Assembly: GCF_001611795.1 (NCBI RefSeq)
Contig: NZ_CP015098.1
Span: 5,766,001 to 5,830,000 of the forward strand
Direction: 5' to 3'
Source of the DNA: Streptomyces qaidamensis
GTDB taxonomy: Bacteria > Actinomycetota > Actinomycetes > Streptomycetales > Streptomycetaceae
Length of the DNA: 64,000 nt
In this document: piece after piece, positions 56,412 through 64,000 of the stretch
Position numbering within the stretch: the first letter of the stretch is position 1
How the letters are laid out: each line of letters starts with the position of its first letter
Program-made: the position numbers and the translations under genes
The notes under the pieces: generated by a model
Told to the model about the DNA's origin: nothing
What the model saw: the letters and a program-made list of their open reading frames with translations, nothing else
Database searches by the model: none

Positions 56412-57221
56412 AGTAAGCGCTTCCTTTCGGGAAGGTGATCGGTGTCGGGCGTCCGGTCCTGGGGGTGGTGAGGTCGGAGGGGCGCGCGGCATCGGGGCGA
56501 GCAAGCCGCGGGGAGTGGTGACGCGCTGCTGCGGAAAGGCGGTCCAGCACGCAAAGCGGTCCATACCTGTCGAGCGCGGCGATCACCATAGGCACGGAAC
56601 GGCGGGGCGTAACAGCATAGATGTGCGATATGGCTGAAAGGTGATCCTCTGAGACCACCCGTCGGCAGGGCTGCTCGTGTGCCCGCAACAGGGATGATCT
56701 GTGTGTACGTCGTGAACGCGGGGGAGTGAGTGTGGCCGGGCAGTAGGAGAGCTGGCTCAAAAATGCCGGCCGAGTTGTCCGGGCATGCAGTTTTGGACGC
56801 TTTTCCAGCCTGATATGTCCCTCCCCCCTGCCGTTCCGCTTCCTGGCTTCTTCGCTGCTGTCGGGCGGGTGAGTCGACTCGACGGCTGTTCCGGAACCGT
56901 GCGCGGGGAGGGGTCGGATTCACGCCACGGCATCGACCGGCACAGGAGTTAAGCCCTTGCTCCTCCTGTTCACGCTGTGCCTATGGTGATCACTGAATCC
57001 GGCGTACTGACCATGCCGCCGGAACGGGGGAGGTTCCTGATGTCGCCGTGCCGTCTGTCATGCGCACATCTTCTTCGCAGTCGTGCCGCCACGCCGCGCC
57101 TCTGAGCTGTCCCGCCTCCCGGTGAGGCCGCCCCTCGTCAACCCCTCCCGGTCCCGTGCCGGATGGGGGTGCCGTCACGCCCGGTCCGCGGACACGACCT
57201 TTGTGAAGGAGAGCCACGCCC
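56412..57221. other. Long interval between divergent genes
   Basis: 810 bp without a convincing gene. A bulged hairpin (ATGCCGG 56763-56769 with CCGGGCAT about 56779-56786) near AAAAA is the main structure. The two ends should hold the promoters of the secreted protein (minus) and of the DUF1906 protein (plus). A less GC-rich run lies around 56600-56650. Confidence 0.45.
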
Positions 57222-59444
57222 ATGGCCGATGCGATGGTGCTCAAAGCCCAGCAGTTCATCAACAGTACCTACGACAAGGGTGCGAAGCTGGGCATATCGC
57301 GGCTCGTCGAGGACGGCGAGACCGGATGGACCGTCATGTTCGCCCTCACCCGGGCGCTCCAGTACGAGCTGGGCATCGCCGGCCTGTCGGACAACTTCGG
57401 CCCCGGCACGCTCTCCACGCTCCAGTCGAAGTACCCTCGCATCGGTGCGTCGGGTGTCCCGGCGAACATCATCCGGATCGTCCAGGCCGGCCTGTACTGC
57501 AAGGGGTACGACGGCGGCGGCGAGATCGACGGCAAGTACAACGACCGTGTCCGCGACGCGGTGATCAAGCTCAAGAAGGACATGGGCGTCGACTTCGCCT
57601 ACCCCGGCGGTGATGTGGTCCCGAAGGTGTTCAAGGGCCTTCTGAACATGGACCCGTACATCACCGTCAACAACGGCTCCGCCCAGATCCGCGCCGTGCA
57701 GCAGTGGATGAACGGCGAATTCGTCCACCGCCGGGACTTCTACATCATCTCCTGCGACGGCCATCACTCCCGTACCGTCGCCCAGGCGATGCTCTACGCG
57801 GTCCAGTACACCATCGGCATGGCCGACGGCGTCGCCAACGGGGTGTTCGGCCCGGGCACCCAGGCGGGTCTGAAGGAGCACACCCTGTCGGTCGGATCGT
57901 CCGGTACCTGGGTGCAGTTGTTCACGGCCGGCATGCTGCTCAACCAGCGCTCCGTCTCCTTCGGCGGCACCTTCACCGCCGCCCACGCGGAAGCGGTCCG
58001 CTCGTTCCAGTCGTTCGTCAAGCTCCCCGTGACGGGGAAGGGCGACTTCTCCACCTGGGCCTCCCTCCTCGTCTCCTACGGTGACCAGAACCGCAAGGGC
58101 GCGGCCTGCGACGGCGTCACCAGGATCACGCCGGATCGCGCCAAGGCGCTCAAGGCCGAAGGCATCACCTACGTCGGGCGCTATCTGACCAACCCGATCC
58201 CCGGCGGCGGCAAGGTCCCCGAGAAGGAGATCCAGCCCGGCGAGCTCCAGACGATCGCCGAGCAAGGACTGCGCTGTTTCCCGATCTACCAGACCTTCGG
58301 GCGAGGCGCGGACGACTTCAGCTACCCCCTGGGGCGTGCCGCGGGGCAGGCCGCGATCAACGCGGCACTCGACCACGGCTTCAAGTCGGGTACGAGGATC
58401 TTCTTCGCCGTCGACTTCGACGCCTACGACTACGAGGTCACCGACAACATCCTGCCCCACTTCAAGGGCATCCAGGACGCCATGCGCGACGACGGCAACC
58501 GCTACGGCGTCGGCGTCTACGGCCCCCGCAACGTGTGCACGCGCGTGTCGGACGCGGGCCACGCCTCGGCCTCGTTCGTCTCCGACATGTCCTCCGGCTT
58601 CTCCGGGAACTTCGGCTACCCGCTCCCCGAGAACTGGGCCTACGACCAGATCGTCACCAAGACCGTCGGCTCCGGCAGCGGATCGATCAACATCGACGTG
58701 AACATCGCGTCCGGCCGTGACACCGGTCAGGGATCCTTCAACAAGCCCAGGGGCGTCCTCGCCGACACCAGCCTGGACCCTGGTCTCGTGCAGGCCATGA
58801 TGACGGACGTCGGCAAGTACATGGAGTCGATCGGCTTCCCCAACGACGGCGGCGTGCGGAAGTGGCAGCACTGGAAGTGCTTCACGACGACCGTGGTCGA
58901 CTACGACTCCGACATCACCTTGTACGCCTACCGCTACAAGATGCGAAAGGCCCTCATCCAGACCTCCGCCTACTGGGAGATGCGACACGTCGACGCGGTC
59001 GACGAAAGCGCGGACCTGGCCGTCATCACGGCCTATGAGATGTCCGGAACCTTCAAGGACACCTCCACCGGCATCTGCCAGATCTTCGGCATCACGGCGA
59101 CACGGGCATGGAACCACGCCGTCAGCAAGGGCTACGTAACCGGCAGCGCCAAGGCCATCAACGACGACACCCTCTACAGCATGTGGCGCAAGTGCCGGGA
59201 CGACGACCAGTTCGCCCTGTCGATCGTGCCCCTGATCCACCTCTGGAACGCCGACGGAGCGCCGGGCAGCGGGAGCGACGAGACCACGCTGCGTCCCATG
59301 CGCCTGGACTACACGGAGAACGAGGTCTACGAGGTCCTGCGGCGCTACCAGGGCACGAACGACGAGGCGAAGGCGCACGCCAAGAAGCGTCTGGCGCTGT
59401 ATCAGGTCATGGAGAAGTACAACGCCATCGCCCGTAACCCGTGA
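57222..59444 (+). CDS. DUF1906 glycoside-hydrolase-like protein with peptidoglycan-binding-like repeats
   Basis: 740-aa protein without any signal peptide or membrane helix. Two N-terminal regions (about 38-140 and 150-300) resemble peptidoglycan-binding modules (LSDNFGPGTLSTLQSKYP, GVFGPGTQAGLKEHTL, TAAHAEAVRSFQSFVKLPVTGKGDFSTWASLLVSYGD). Residues about 305-515 match the DUF1906/Rv2525c-like TIM barrel (ITPDRAKALKAEGITYVGRYLTN...GTRIFFAVDFDAYDYEVTDNILPHFKGI...YGVGVYGPRNVC). A unique C-terminal 220 residues follow. The ATG at 57222 follows AAGGAGAG. How it reaches the wall, if it does, is unclear. Confidence 0.82.
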   Translation: MADAMVLKAQQFINSTYDKGAKLGISRLVEDGETGWTVMFALTRALQYELGIAGLSDNFGPGTLSTLQSKYPRIGASGVPANIIRIVQAGLYCKGYDGGGEIDGKYNDRVRDAVIKLKKDMGVDFAYPGGDVVPKVFKGLLNMDPYITVNNGSAQIRAVQQWMNGEFVHRRDFYIISCDGHHSRTVAQAMLYAVQYTIGMADGVANGVFGPGTQAGLKEHTLSVGSSGTWVQLFTAGMLLNQRSVSFGGTFTAAHAEAVRSFQSFVKLPVTGKGDFSTWASLLVSYGDQNRKGAACDGVTRITPDRAKALKAEGITYVGRYLTNPIPGGGKVPEKEIQPGELQTIAEQGLRCFPIYQTFGRGADDFSYPLGRAAGQAAINAALDHGFKSGTRIFFAVDFDAYDYEVTDNILPHFKGIQDAMRDDGNRYGVGVYGPRNVCTRVSDAGHASASFVSDMSSGFSGNFGYPLPENWAYDQIVTKTVGSGSGSINIDVNIASGRDTGQGSFNKPRGVLADTSLDPGLVQAMMTDVGKYMESIGFPNDGGVRKWQHWKCFTTTVVDYDSDITLYAYRYKMRKALIQTSAYWEMRHVDAVDESADLAVITAYEMSGTFKDTSTGICQIFGITATRAWNHAVSKGYVTGSAKAINDDTLYSMWRKCRDDDQFALSIVPLIHLWNADGAPGSGSDETTLRPMRLDYTENEVYEVLRRYQGTNDEAKAHAKKRLALYQVMEKYNAIARNP

Positions 59445-59456
59445 CAGGCTGCGAGC

Positions 59457-59936
59457 ATGTCGGGAGACGAACCATACGCAGGCCACAACCCCGTCGTCGT
59501 GCTCCTGCTGTCGCTGGCCGGACTCATCGCCACCCCGGGGCTCGCGATCTACGCGGTCGTGACGCTGATCCGGGCCGGCCGGAGACGGACCCGGGCAGGC
59601 CTGCTCAAAGGGGCGGCGATCCTCGCCTGGGTGGCGACGGTCGGCATGTACACCTGGGGTGTCCTGCACCTGCTGTTGCTGGACGAACACGCTCAGGCCG
59701 CGGCCTGCACGAAGGTGCTGGGAGGCCCTGACAAAAGGTCCGAGGTCGTCGTCGACCGCTATGAGACCTCGTTCGTCCCCCTGCGCTTCGGGTGCCACGT
59801 CAAGGGCGGGAAGACGTACGAAGCCGCCATCCCGGGCTACCTGAACCCCGTGGCGGGGGTGTCGGCGGTGAGCGCTGTCGCTCTCACCGCATGCGCTGCG
59901 CGTTCCCGCACCCACCACAAGGAGAGAACTGCGTGA
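59457..59936 (+). CDS. Small membrane protein of the DUF1906 operon
   Basis: 159-aa unrecognised protein with two N-terminal helices (VVVLLLSLAGLIATPGLAIYAVVTLI, LKGAAILAWVATVGMYTWGVLHLLLL), a loop with two cysteines and a third weak hydrophobic stretch near the end. It starts 12 nt after the DUF1906 gene and its stop overlaps the next start (GTGA), so the three are an operon. Confidence 0.7.
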   Translation: MSGDEPYAGHNPVVVLLLSLAGLIATPGLAIYAVVTLIRAGRRRTRAGLLKGAAILAWVATVGMYTWGVLHLLLLDEHAQAAACTKVLGGPDKRSEVVVDRYETSFVPLRFGCHVKGGKTYEAAIPGYLNPVAGVSAVSAVALTACAARSRTHHKERTA

Positions 59937-60676
59937 CTGTGAACATCTCGCGGCGTGCGGCCCTGCGCCGTGCCGCCTTCCTGGCCGCCGGCACCGCCGT
60001 CGCCGCGGGGACGCTGACGTCTCCCGTCCACGCGGCAACGACGCAACCCGAACCGGACAAGATCCGTGAAGCGATACGGAAGGCGCAGGAACGCAACAAG
60101 CGAGTCCTCAGCGGCACCCCGTCGACGAACGGGTGGGAGATGGAGAAAACCGCGGACGACCACGGGCACGTCTACACCAGACCTGTCCCCGGCACTCCCG
60201 TCGACGGCGTCCAGATCCGCATGGGCGACGTCGAGACCGTCCTCGTCCATGTGATCCGCCGCTTCCACTACGAGATCGGCGAACTGCGCCGGGGCGATGT
60301 CACCGGCTGGCGTCGCCCTTCGACGGTCCGCAAGGGCCTGGCCGAGTCGAACCAGGCCTCCGGCACGGCGGTCCAGATCCGGCCGGGTCACTACCCCTCC
60401 GGCACGCAGGGCGGTTTCTTCCCGCAGCAGACGGTGGTGGTCCGGGACATCCTCGCCGAGTGCGACGGCGTGGTCCGGTGGGGTGGGGACGACAAGCACC
60501 CGGACGAGGCGCTGTTCTACCTCGACGTCGAGCCCGGCGACGGCCGGCTGGCGGCGACCGCGGCGAAGATCCAGGGCTGGGAATGGGTTCCCGGCAAGGG
60601 TGCCGGATCGGGCGCCGACCCGCTCCAGCCGGCGCGGAAGCGGACCGCCGAACGCCTCGCCCGGCAGCAGTCCTGA
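59933..60676 (+). CDS. Tat-type exported protein, M15-like fold without catalytic residues
   Basis: 247-aa protein. The GTG at 59933 has GGAGAG and is coupled to the previous stop. A twin-arginine signal (SRRAALRRAAFLAAGTAVAAG) is cleaved near residue 35. The domain IRRFHYEIGELRRGDVTGWRRP...LAESNQASGTAVQIRPGHYPSGTQGGFFPQQTVVVRDILAECDGVVRWGGDDKHPDEALFYLDVEPGDG resembles D-Ala-D-Ala carboxypeptidase-type M15 peptidases, but the positions expected for the zinc His, Asp and His read Gln, Gln and Leu. I infer a peptidoglycan-binding pseudoenzyme. Confidence 0.6.
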   Translation: MTVNISRRAALRRAAFLAAGTAVAAGTLTSPVHAATTQPEPDKIREAIRKAQERNKRVLSGTPSTNGWEMEKTADDHGHVYTRPVPGTPVDGVQIRMGDVETVLVHVIRRFHYEIGELRRGDVTGWRRPSTVRKGLAESNQASGTAVQIRPGHYPSGTQGGFFPQQTVVVRDILAECDGVVRWGGDDKHPDEALFYLDVEPGDGRLAATAAKIQGWEWVPGKGAGSGADPLQPARKRTAERLARQQS

Positions 60677-60707
60677 ACCGAACGGCAGCCCGCAGGAAGT
60701 GACGGGC

Positions 60708-60756
60708 TTCGACGAAGGGCCGGTCCCCGCACCGCGGGGACCGGCCCTTCGTCGAA
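60708..60756. terminator. 23-bp perfect-stem bidirectional terminator
   Basis: 60708-60730 pairs perfectly with 60734-60756 across a 3-nt loop (ends TTCGACGAAGGG / CCCTTCGTCGAA), between convergent genes. It is the longest hairpin in the window. Confidence 0.95.
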
Positions 60757-60763
60757 GGCGCGC

Positions 60764-62908
60764 TCAGCTCCGGTTCAGCTCGAACCAGACCACCTTGCCC
60801 GTGCTGAGCCGGGTCGCGCCCCAGCGCCGGGCCATCCGGTTCACCAGGTACAGCCCCCGGCCGCCCTCGTCGGTGGCCCGGGCCTGGCGCAGTCGCGGCA
60901 GTTGGGGCACGTCGTCGCCGACCTCGCAGCGCAGCACGTCCGTGCGCAGCAGGCGCAGCGTCACCGGCCGTGAGGCGTACCGCACCGCATTGGTGACGAC
61001 CTCGCTGACGAGCAGCTCCACGGAGTCGCTGAGCTCCTCCAGGCCCCAGCGCTGCAACGCGCGCCGGGCCAGCCGGCGGGCGCGGCCCGGAGCGGCGTCC
61101 TCCGGCTCCAGGAACCAGTACGCCACGTCGCTGGGCGCGATCCCGTCGAAACGGGCGGCGAGCAGCGCGATGTCGTCGTCCCGGTCACCCGGGCCGAGCA
61201 TGTCGAGCACTTCGTCGCACAGCGCTTCCAAGGGCGGCGGATGGTCCGGCCCGGTGAGCTGCGCGACCGCGGCGAGCTTCTCCCGCAGCTGCTCGATGCC
61301 CGTCCACACATCGCGCAGGCGCGACTCGACCAGGCCGTCGGTGTAGAGCAGCAGGGTCGCACCGGCGGGCGCGTCCAGCTCCACGGCCTCGAAGTCCACG
61401 CCGCCGACGCCGATCGGGGCACCGGCCGGCACGCGCAGCACCTCTGCGCGGCCGCCCAGGTGGAGCAGGACGGGCGGCGGATGACCGGCGTTGGCGATGG
61501 TGATGCGATGCGATACCGGGTCGTACACGGCGTAGAGGCAGGTCGCCATGCGGTCCACGCCGAGGCGCTGGGCCTGTTCGTCGAGGTGGTGCAGGACCTC
61601 CTGCGGCGGCAGGTCCAGGCCGGCGAGGGTCTGGGCCGTGGTGAGCAGCTGGCCCATGATGGCGGCCGAGGTCATGGAGTGCCCCATGACGTCACCGACG
61701 ACCAGGGCGACCCGGCTGCCGGGCAGCGGGATCGCGTCGTACCAGTCGCCGCCCACCCGGGCCGTTTCCGCGGCCGGCAGGTAGCGGGAGGCCAGCCGCA
61801 CGCCCGTCGGGCGGGGCAGCGTCTCGGGCAGCATGGTGCGCTGGAGCTCGTCCGCGATGTAGGCCTCGCGGCCGTACAGCACCGCCTTGTCGATGCCGAG
61901 GGCGCTGTGCGTGGCGAGCTGGGCGGCCACCAGCAGGTCGTCCGGCTCGAACGCCATGCGCTCGGGCCGGCGCAGGAACAGCGCCGCACCGATGACCCGG
62001 CGCCGGCCGCGCAGCGGGGCGAGGATCGCCCGCTGCCCGTCCGGCACGCCGAACTCGCCGCCTTCACCGAGCAGTTCCGGCAGTGCGGCCCGGGCCGCCG
62101 GAGCGTCCGTGAACACCGGGCGCACACCCCGCAGGACCTCGGCGAGCGCGCTGCCGGGCCGCACCTCGCACAGCTCGGCGCCGACCGTGTCCAGCTCGTT
62201 CGGCTCGGGCTGCGCGGCCGGCAGGAAGCCGTTCTCCGTGTCGCGCTCCGCCGGTATCCGGTCGGTGCGGCGCAGCCGCAGCACCAGCGGGCCGGTGGGC
62301 CGCTCGTCGCCGACGGGCAGCGGGTCGCGCAGATAGACCAGGATCGCGTCGGAGAAGGTGGGAACGGTCGCCCGGCACAGCCCCATCACGATCTCGTCCA
62401 GGTCGATGCCGCGGGCGATCCGCCGGGTGGCGGCCCCCACGAACCTGAGCCGGTCGCCGTCCCGCCGCATGGGCGTGGGCCGGCCCGGCGGCAGGCTCTG
62501 GCCGCTGCGCCGCTCCTGCCCGTCGGCGTTCACCCCGGGTCGGTCTTGTTCGTCGGCCGGCTGGACCGGGATGCCCTCGGGTGCGGGGCGCGGCCGAGGC
62601 GTCTCGCGCTCGGCGGTCTGCTCGGCACCCGGCTGAGAGTGCTCGAAGGCGGGGTCGCTCACGGTGTCCTTGCCCTTGCCGAACGGCGTGGAAGTGCCCG
62701 GCTCCGACGTGCCCGGCGTGCTGTGTGCCGTCGTGGCCGGAACGGTGACGTCGCCGCCGGGGCGGCCCTGTACCGGTAAGGTGCCCGCGCCCGGCGCACG
62801 CGCCGGTGTCGGGGTATGCGCGAACGCCCCGCGGGGATCCGCGGGGTCGACGCCCGTCTGGGGGCGTTCGAACGAGGTCGGCTGCTCCGTCACGCGTGTC
62901 GAATCCAT
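60764..62908 (-). CDS. GAF-SpoIIE phosphatase-HATPase regulator
   Basis: 714-aa multidomain signalling protein. A disordered N terminus of about 145 residues precedes a GAF-like sensor (about 150-340), a PP2C/SpoIIE serine phosphatase (about 370-590: ARVGGDWYDAIPL, VALVVGDVMGHSMTSAAIM, LLLYTDGLVESR, DRDDDIALLAARF) and an RsbW-like ATPase (about 605-714: ELLVSEVVTNAVRYA, EVGDDVPQLPRLRQA, DEGGRGLYLVNRMARRWG, GKVVWFEL). It both dephosphorylates and phosphorylates anti-anti-sigma factors, making it a stress-response switch. Confidence 0.9.
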   Translation of the reverse strand: MDSTRVTEQPTSFERPQTGVDPADPRGAFAHTPTPARAPGAGTLPVQGRPGGDVTVPATTAHSTPGTSEPGTSTPFGKGKDTVSDPAFEHSQPGAEQTAERETPRPRPAPEGIPVQPADEQDRPGVNADGQERRSGQSLPPGRPTPMRRDGDRLRFVGAATRRIARGIDLDEIVMGLCRATVPTFSDAILVYLRDPLPVGDERPTGPLVLRLRRTDRIPAERDTENGFLPAAQPEPNELDTVGAELCEVRPGSALAEVLRGVRPVFTDAPAARAALPELLGEGGEFGVPDGQRAILAPLRGRRRVIGAALFLRRPERMAFEPDDLLVAAQLATHSALGIDKAVLYGREAYIADELQRTMLPETLPRPTGVRLASRYLPAAETARVGGDWYDAIPLPGSRVALVVGDVMGHSMTSAAIMGQLLTTAQTLAGLDLPPQEVLHHLDEQAQRLGVDRMATCLYAVYDPVSHRITIANAGHPPPVLLHLGGRAEVLRVPAGAPIGVGGVDFEAVELDAPAGATLLLYTDGLVESRLRDVWTGIEQLREKLAAVAQLTGPDHPPPLEALCDEVLDMLGPGDRDDDIALLAARFDGIAPSDVAYWFLEPEDAAPGRARRLARRALQRWGLEELSDSVELLVSEVVTNAVRYASRPVTLRLLRTDVLRCEVGDDVPQLPRLRQARATDEGGRGLYLVNRMARRWGATRLSTGKVVWFELNRS

Positions 62909-62957
62909 CCGTCCGGGGCTGCGCGCCGCGCGCGCAGTTGGTCCCGCCGAAACTCCG

Positions 62958-62983
62958 ATACCCGGAATACGTGCCCCAGGAAC
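62958..62983 (-). promoter_or_regulatory. Candidate sigma-B-type promoter of the SpoIIE-family gene
   Basis: On the minus strand GTTCC (62979-62983), 15 bp, then GGGTAT (62958-62963) matches the Streptomyces stress sigma consensus. It lies 50 bp upstream of the start at 62908 and suits a regulator of that network. Confidence 0.4.
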
Positions 62984-63041
62984 GGAATTCCCGCGTGGTC
63001 AGAGGTTGTTCCTGTGCCACCGGCGGACCGTCTGCGGCCCG

Positions 63042-63064
63042 CAGGGGCCGTCTGACGGCCCCTG
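63042..63064. other. Perfect 9-bp hairpin in the 62.9-63.2 kb gap
   Basis: CAGGGGCCG (63042-63050) pairs with CGGCCCCTG (63056-63064) around TCTGA. It could terminate the minus-strand DUF402 gene upstream of the SpoIIE promoter. The rest of this 320-bp gap holds no gene I can support. Confidence 0.55.
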
Positions 63065-63230
63065 GGGCCCGTGGCGCAGGCCCTTCCGGTGTTGCCCTCG
63101 TACCCCTCGCTCACGTCCTGCCGCCCCTCGGTGACGATCGGTCAAGCCCAGCGCGTGCTCCGGTAGTTGCCACCGCGCGCCCTTGCGGAGGACGATCCTA
63201 CGTTTCTTGCCCGGGGGCGCATCAAGGGTC

Positions 63231-63923
63231 TCATGAGGACACATGCGCGGGCGTACGATCCCAGTCCTCCGGCAGTGACGGTACAGCCCAGGAGGGATCC
63301 GGGCGCCAGTGCTGCCAGCCTTCCGAGAACGGCGGGCCCCAGGCGCGGATCACCTCCACGGCGTCCCGCCCCGCCGCCTGTACCTTTTCCGCCTGTTGGT
63401 CGTCCATCAGCCCGTCCCGCCGGGCTTGTGCGAACTCGTCCTCGTCCCGCCAGTGCCAACTCCGGTCGGAATGGACGGAGATGTCCAGGAAATGGTCGAC
63501 GGAGTCGACGCCGCCCGCCCAACGGGTGAGCGGCTCCTCCAGGTTCACGTACCAGTTCTTGAACTGCCAGCCCGGCTCCCAGAACAGCCACACCGACCAG
63601 GGTTCGCCGGGCCGGGCGAGCTTCAGCACACCCGTGCCGAACCACCGGTCGCGCTGCACGGTCCGCGGCTTGGTGTAGCGCGACTCCAGCGGTTCCAGAT
63701 GCACGGGCGTGCCGTCGGCGAGCACGGGCTTCACACACTCGGTGCCGGGCGCCAGCCACACGGCGAGCAGGTCGGCGTCGTCCCGGACGACGGTGACGGG
63801 GCGCGCGATGTGCACGTGCGTGCCGCCGTTCTCCCGGTACCGCCACAGGATCCGGCTCCCGGGCGCCCAGAAGCCTGCCGCACCACCCGTTTCCACGCGT
63901 CTCATCGCTCCACCGTCTGCCAT
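63231..63923 (-). CDS. DUF402 family protein
   Basis: 230-aa cytoplasmic protein with the DUF402 barrel (FWAPGSRILWRYRENGGTHVHIARPVTVVRDDADLLAVWLAPGT...WYVNLEEPLTRWAGGVDSVDHFLDISVHSDRSWHWRDEDEFAQA). The family includes nucleoside-diphosphate-phosphatase-like enzymes with an Asp/Glu metal site (VDHFLDI, DEDEF). The ATG at 63923 is 6 nt after TAATAT, a near-consensus -10, which points to a leaderless mRNA. An ATG at 63905 is the alternative start. Confidence 0.8.
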   Translation of the reverse strand: MADGGAMRRVETGGAAGFWAPGSRILWRYRENGGTHVHIARPVTVVRDDADLLAVWLAPGTECVKPVLADGTPVHLEPLESRYTKPRTVQRDRWFGTGVLKLARPGEPWSVWLFWEPGWQFKNWYVNLEEPLTRWAGGVDSVDHFLDISVHSDRSWHWRDEDEFAQARRDGLMDDQQAEKVQAAGRDAVEVIRAWGPPFSEGWQHWRPDPSWAVPSLPEDWDRTPAHVSS

Positions 63924-64000
63924 GAACAGATATTAGGTGCCGTAGGCATACGACGCTGCGGCGCGTGTCACGGTTCACGCGCCGGGCACACGAACGCCTC
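63924..64000. promoter_or_regulatory. Promoter region of the DUF402 gene; end of window
   Basis: TAATAT (minus strand, 63930-63935) immediately precedes the DUF402 start. Nothing else is supported in this final 77 bp. Confidence 0.4.

Noticed and set aside
57138..60038. 966-codon minus-strand frame opposite the DUF1906 operon
   Set aside because: Antisense shadow; the plus strand has recognised domains and ribosome sites.
1..64000. tRNA, rRNA, CRISPR arrays, insertion sequences, attachment sites
   Set aside because: No cloverleaf T-loop pattern, no phased 30-bp repeats with spacers, no transposase or integrase motifs seen on either strand.

Overview
This 64-kb window is a stretch of high-GC actinobacterial chromosome, almost certainly Streptomyces. 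The evidence is the extreme third-position GC, frequent GTG starts, ATGA/GTGA overlaps, strict rarity of TTA leucine codons, a DasR-type chitinase promoter, an ahpCD/oxyR locus, many HATPase/SpoIIE-type regulators and the absence of phage, IS or CRISPR signatures. I see no rRNA or tRNA. No mobile element was recognised and gene density is normal throughout, so this looks like conserved core rather than an island. One locus (about 18.7-36.9 kb) has accessory character.

Layout. 1-2.85 kb: the 5' end of an aminotransferase, a membrane protein with 42-bp coding repeats and a secreted serine protease. 2.87-8.2 kb: a D-amino-acid/keto-sugar catabolic cluster (D-aminoacylase and PLP/zinc D-amino-acid lyase on the minus strand, divergent from PfkB kinase-IclR-RidA) with a perfect palindrome in the divergent promoter. 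8.35-14.65 kb: acidic hypothetical, secreted M14 zinc carboxypeptidase, NB-ARC/LuxR regulator, and MEDS-HATPase and HATPase (RsbW-like) proteins. 14.7-17.8 kb: Nramp-like transporter convergent with a secreted GH18 chitinase under DasR-type direct repeats.

18.7-36.9 kb: a complete Gram-positive Tad (type IVb/Flp) pilus locus. It holds a zinc-ribbon hypothetical, CpaB, CpaE/TadZ, two TadE pseudopilins, CpaF ATPase, TadB, TadC, a dedicated NarL-type two-component system, Flp pilin, a TadG-like protein, a lipoprotein and an OmpA-domain protein. Behind it, in its own transcription unit, is a 705-aa protein that carries a Flp-type prepilin cleavage/helix motif fused to a polymorphic-toxin-like body and C-terminal domain. 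Two unrecognised candidate immunity genes follow it. The pilin gene and the pilin-toxin gene share a GGGCCC-based promoter element. Two TTA codons, the only in-frame ones I found in the window, lie in the first gene and in tadE, predicting bldA (developmental) control. I consider this the most novel system here: a Tad-pilus-linked toxin.

37-47 kb: LLM flavin oxidoreductase, methyltransferase, winged-helix (HTH_42) protein, a candidate 6C-type small RNA with terminator, a cis-prenyltransferase, PIN-PhoH ATPase, SLT transglycosylase with a long leader, and an AI-2E-family permease. 46.2-48.4 kb: ahpD-ahpC divergent from oxyR. 48.4-53.3 kb: FtsX-type ABC exporter with its PadR regulator, then a ribbon-helix-helix/SPFH pair with a 14-bp perfect palindrome upstream. 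53.5-64 kb: class A penicillin-binding protein, cysteine-rich secreted protein, a DUF1906 peptidoglycan-hydrolase-like protein followed by a membrane protein and a Tat-type exported protein, a GAF-SpoIIE-HATPase phosphatase, and a DUF402 protein. Very strong perfect-stem terminators separate most units.

All functional calls are from reading sequence motifs; nothing was searched against databases. Starts were moved from the longest open frame to the best-supported initiation codon wherever signal peptides, Shine-Dalgarno sites or overlaps argued for it.
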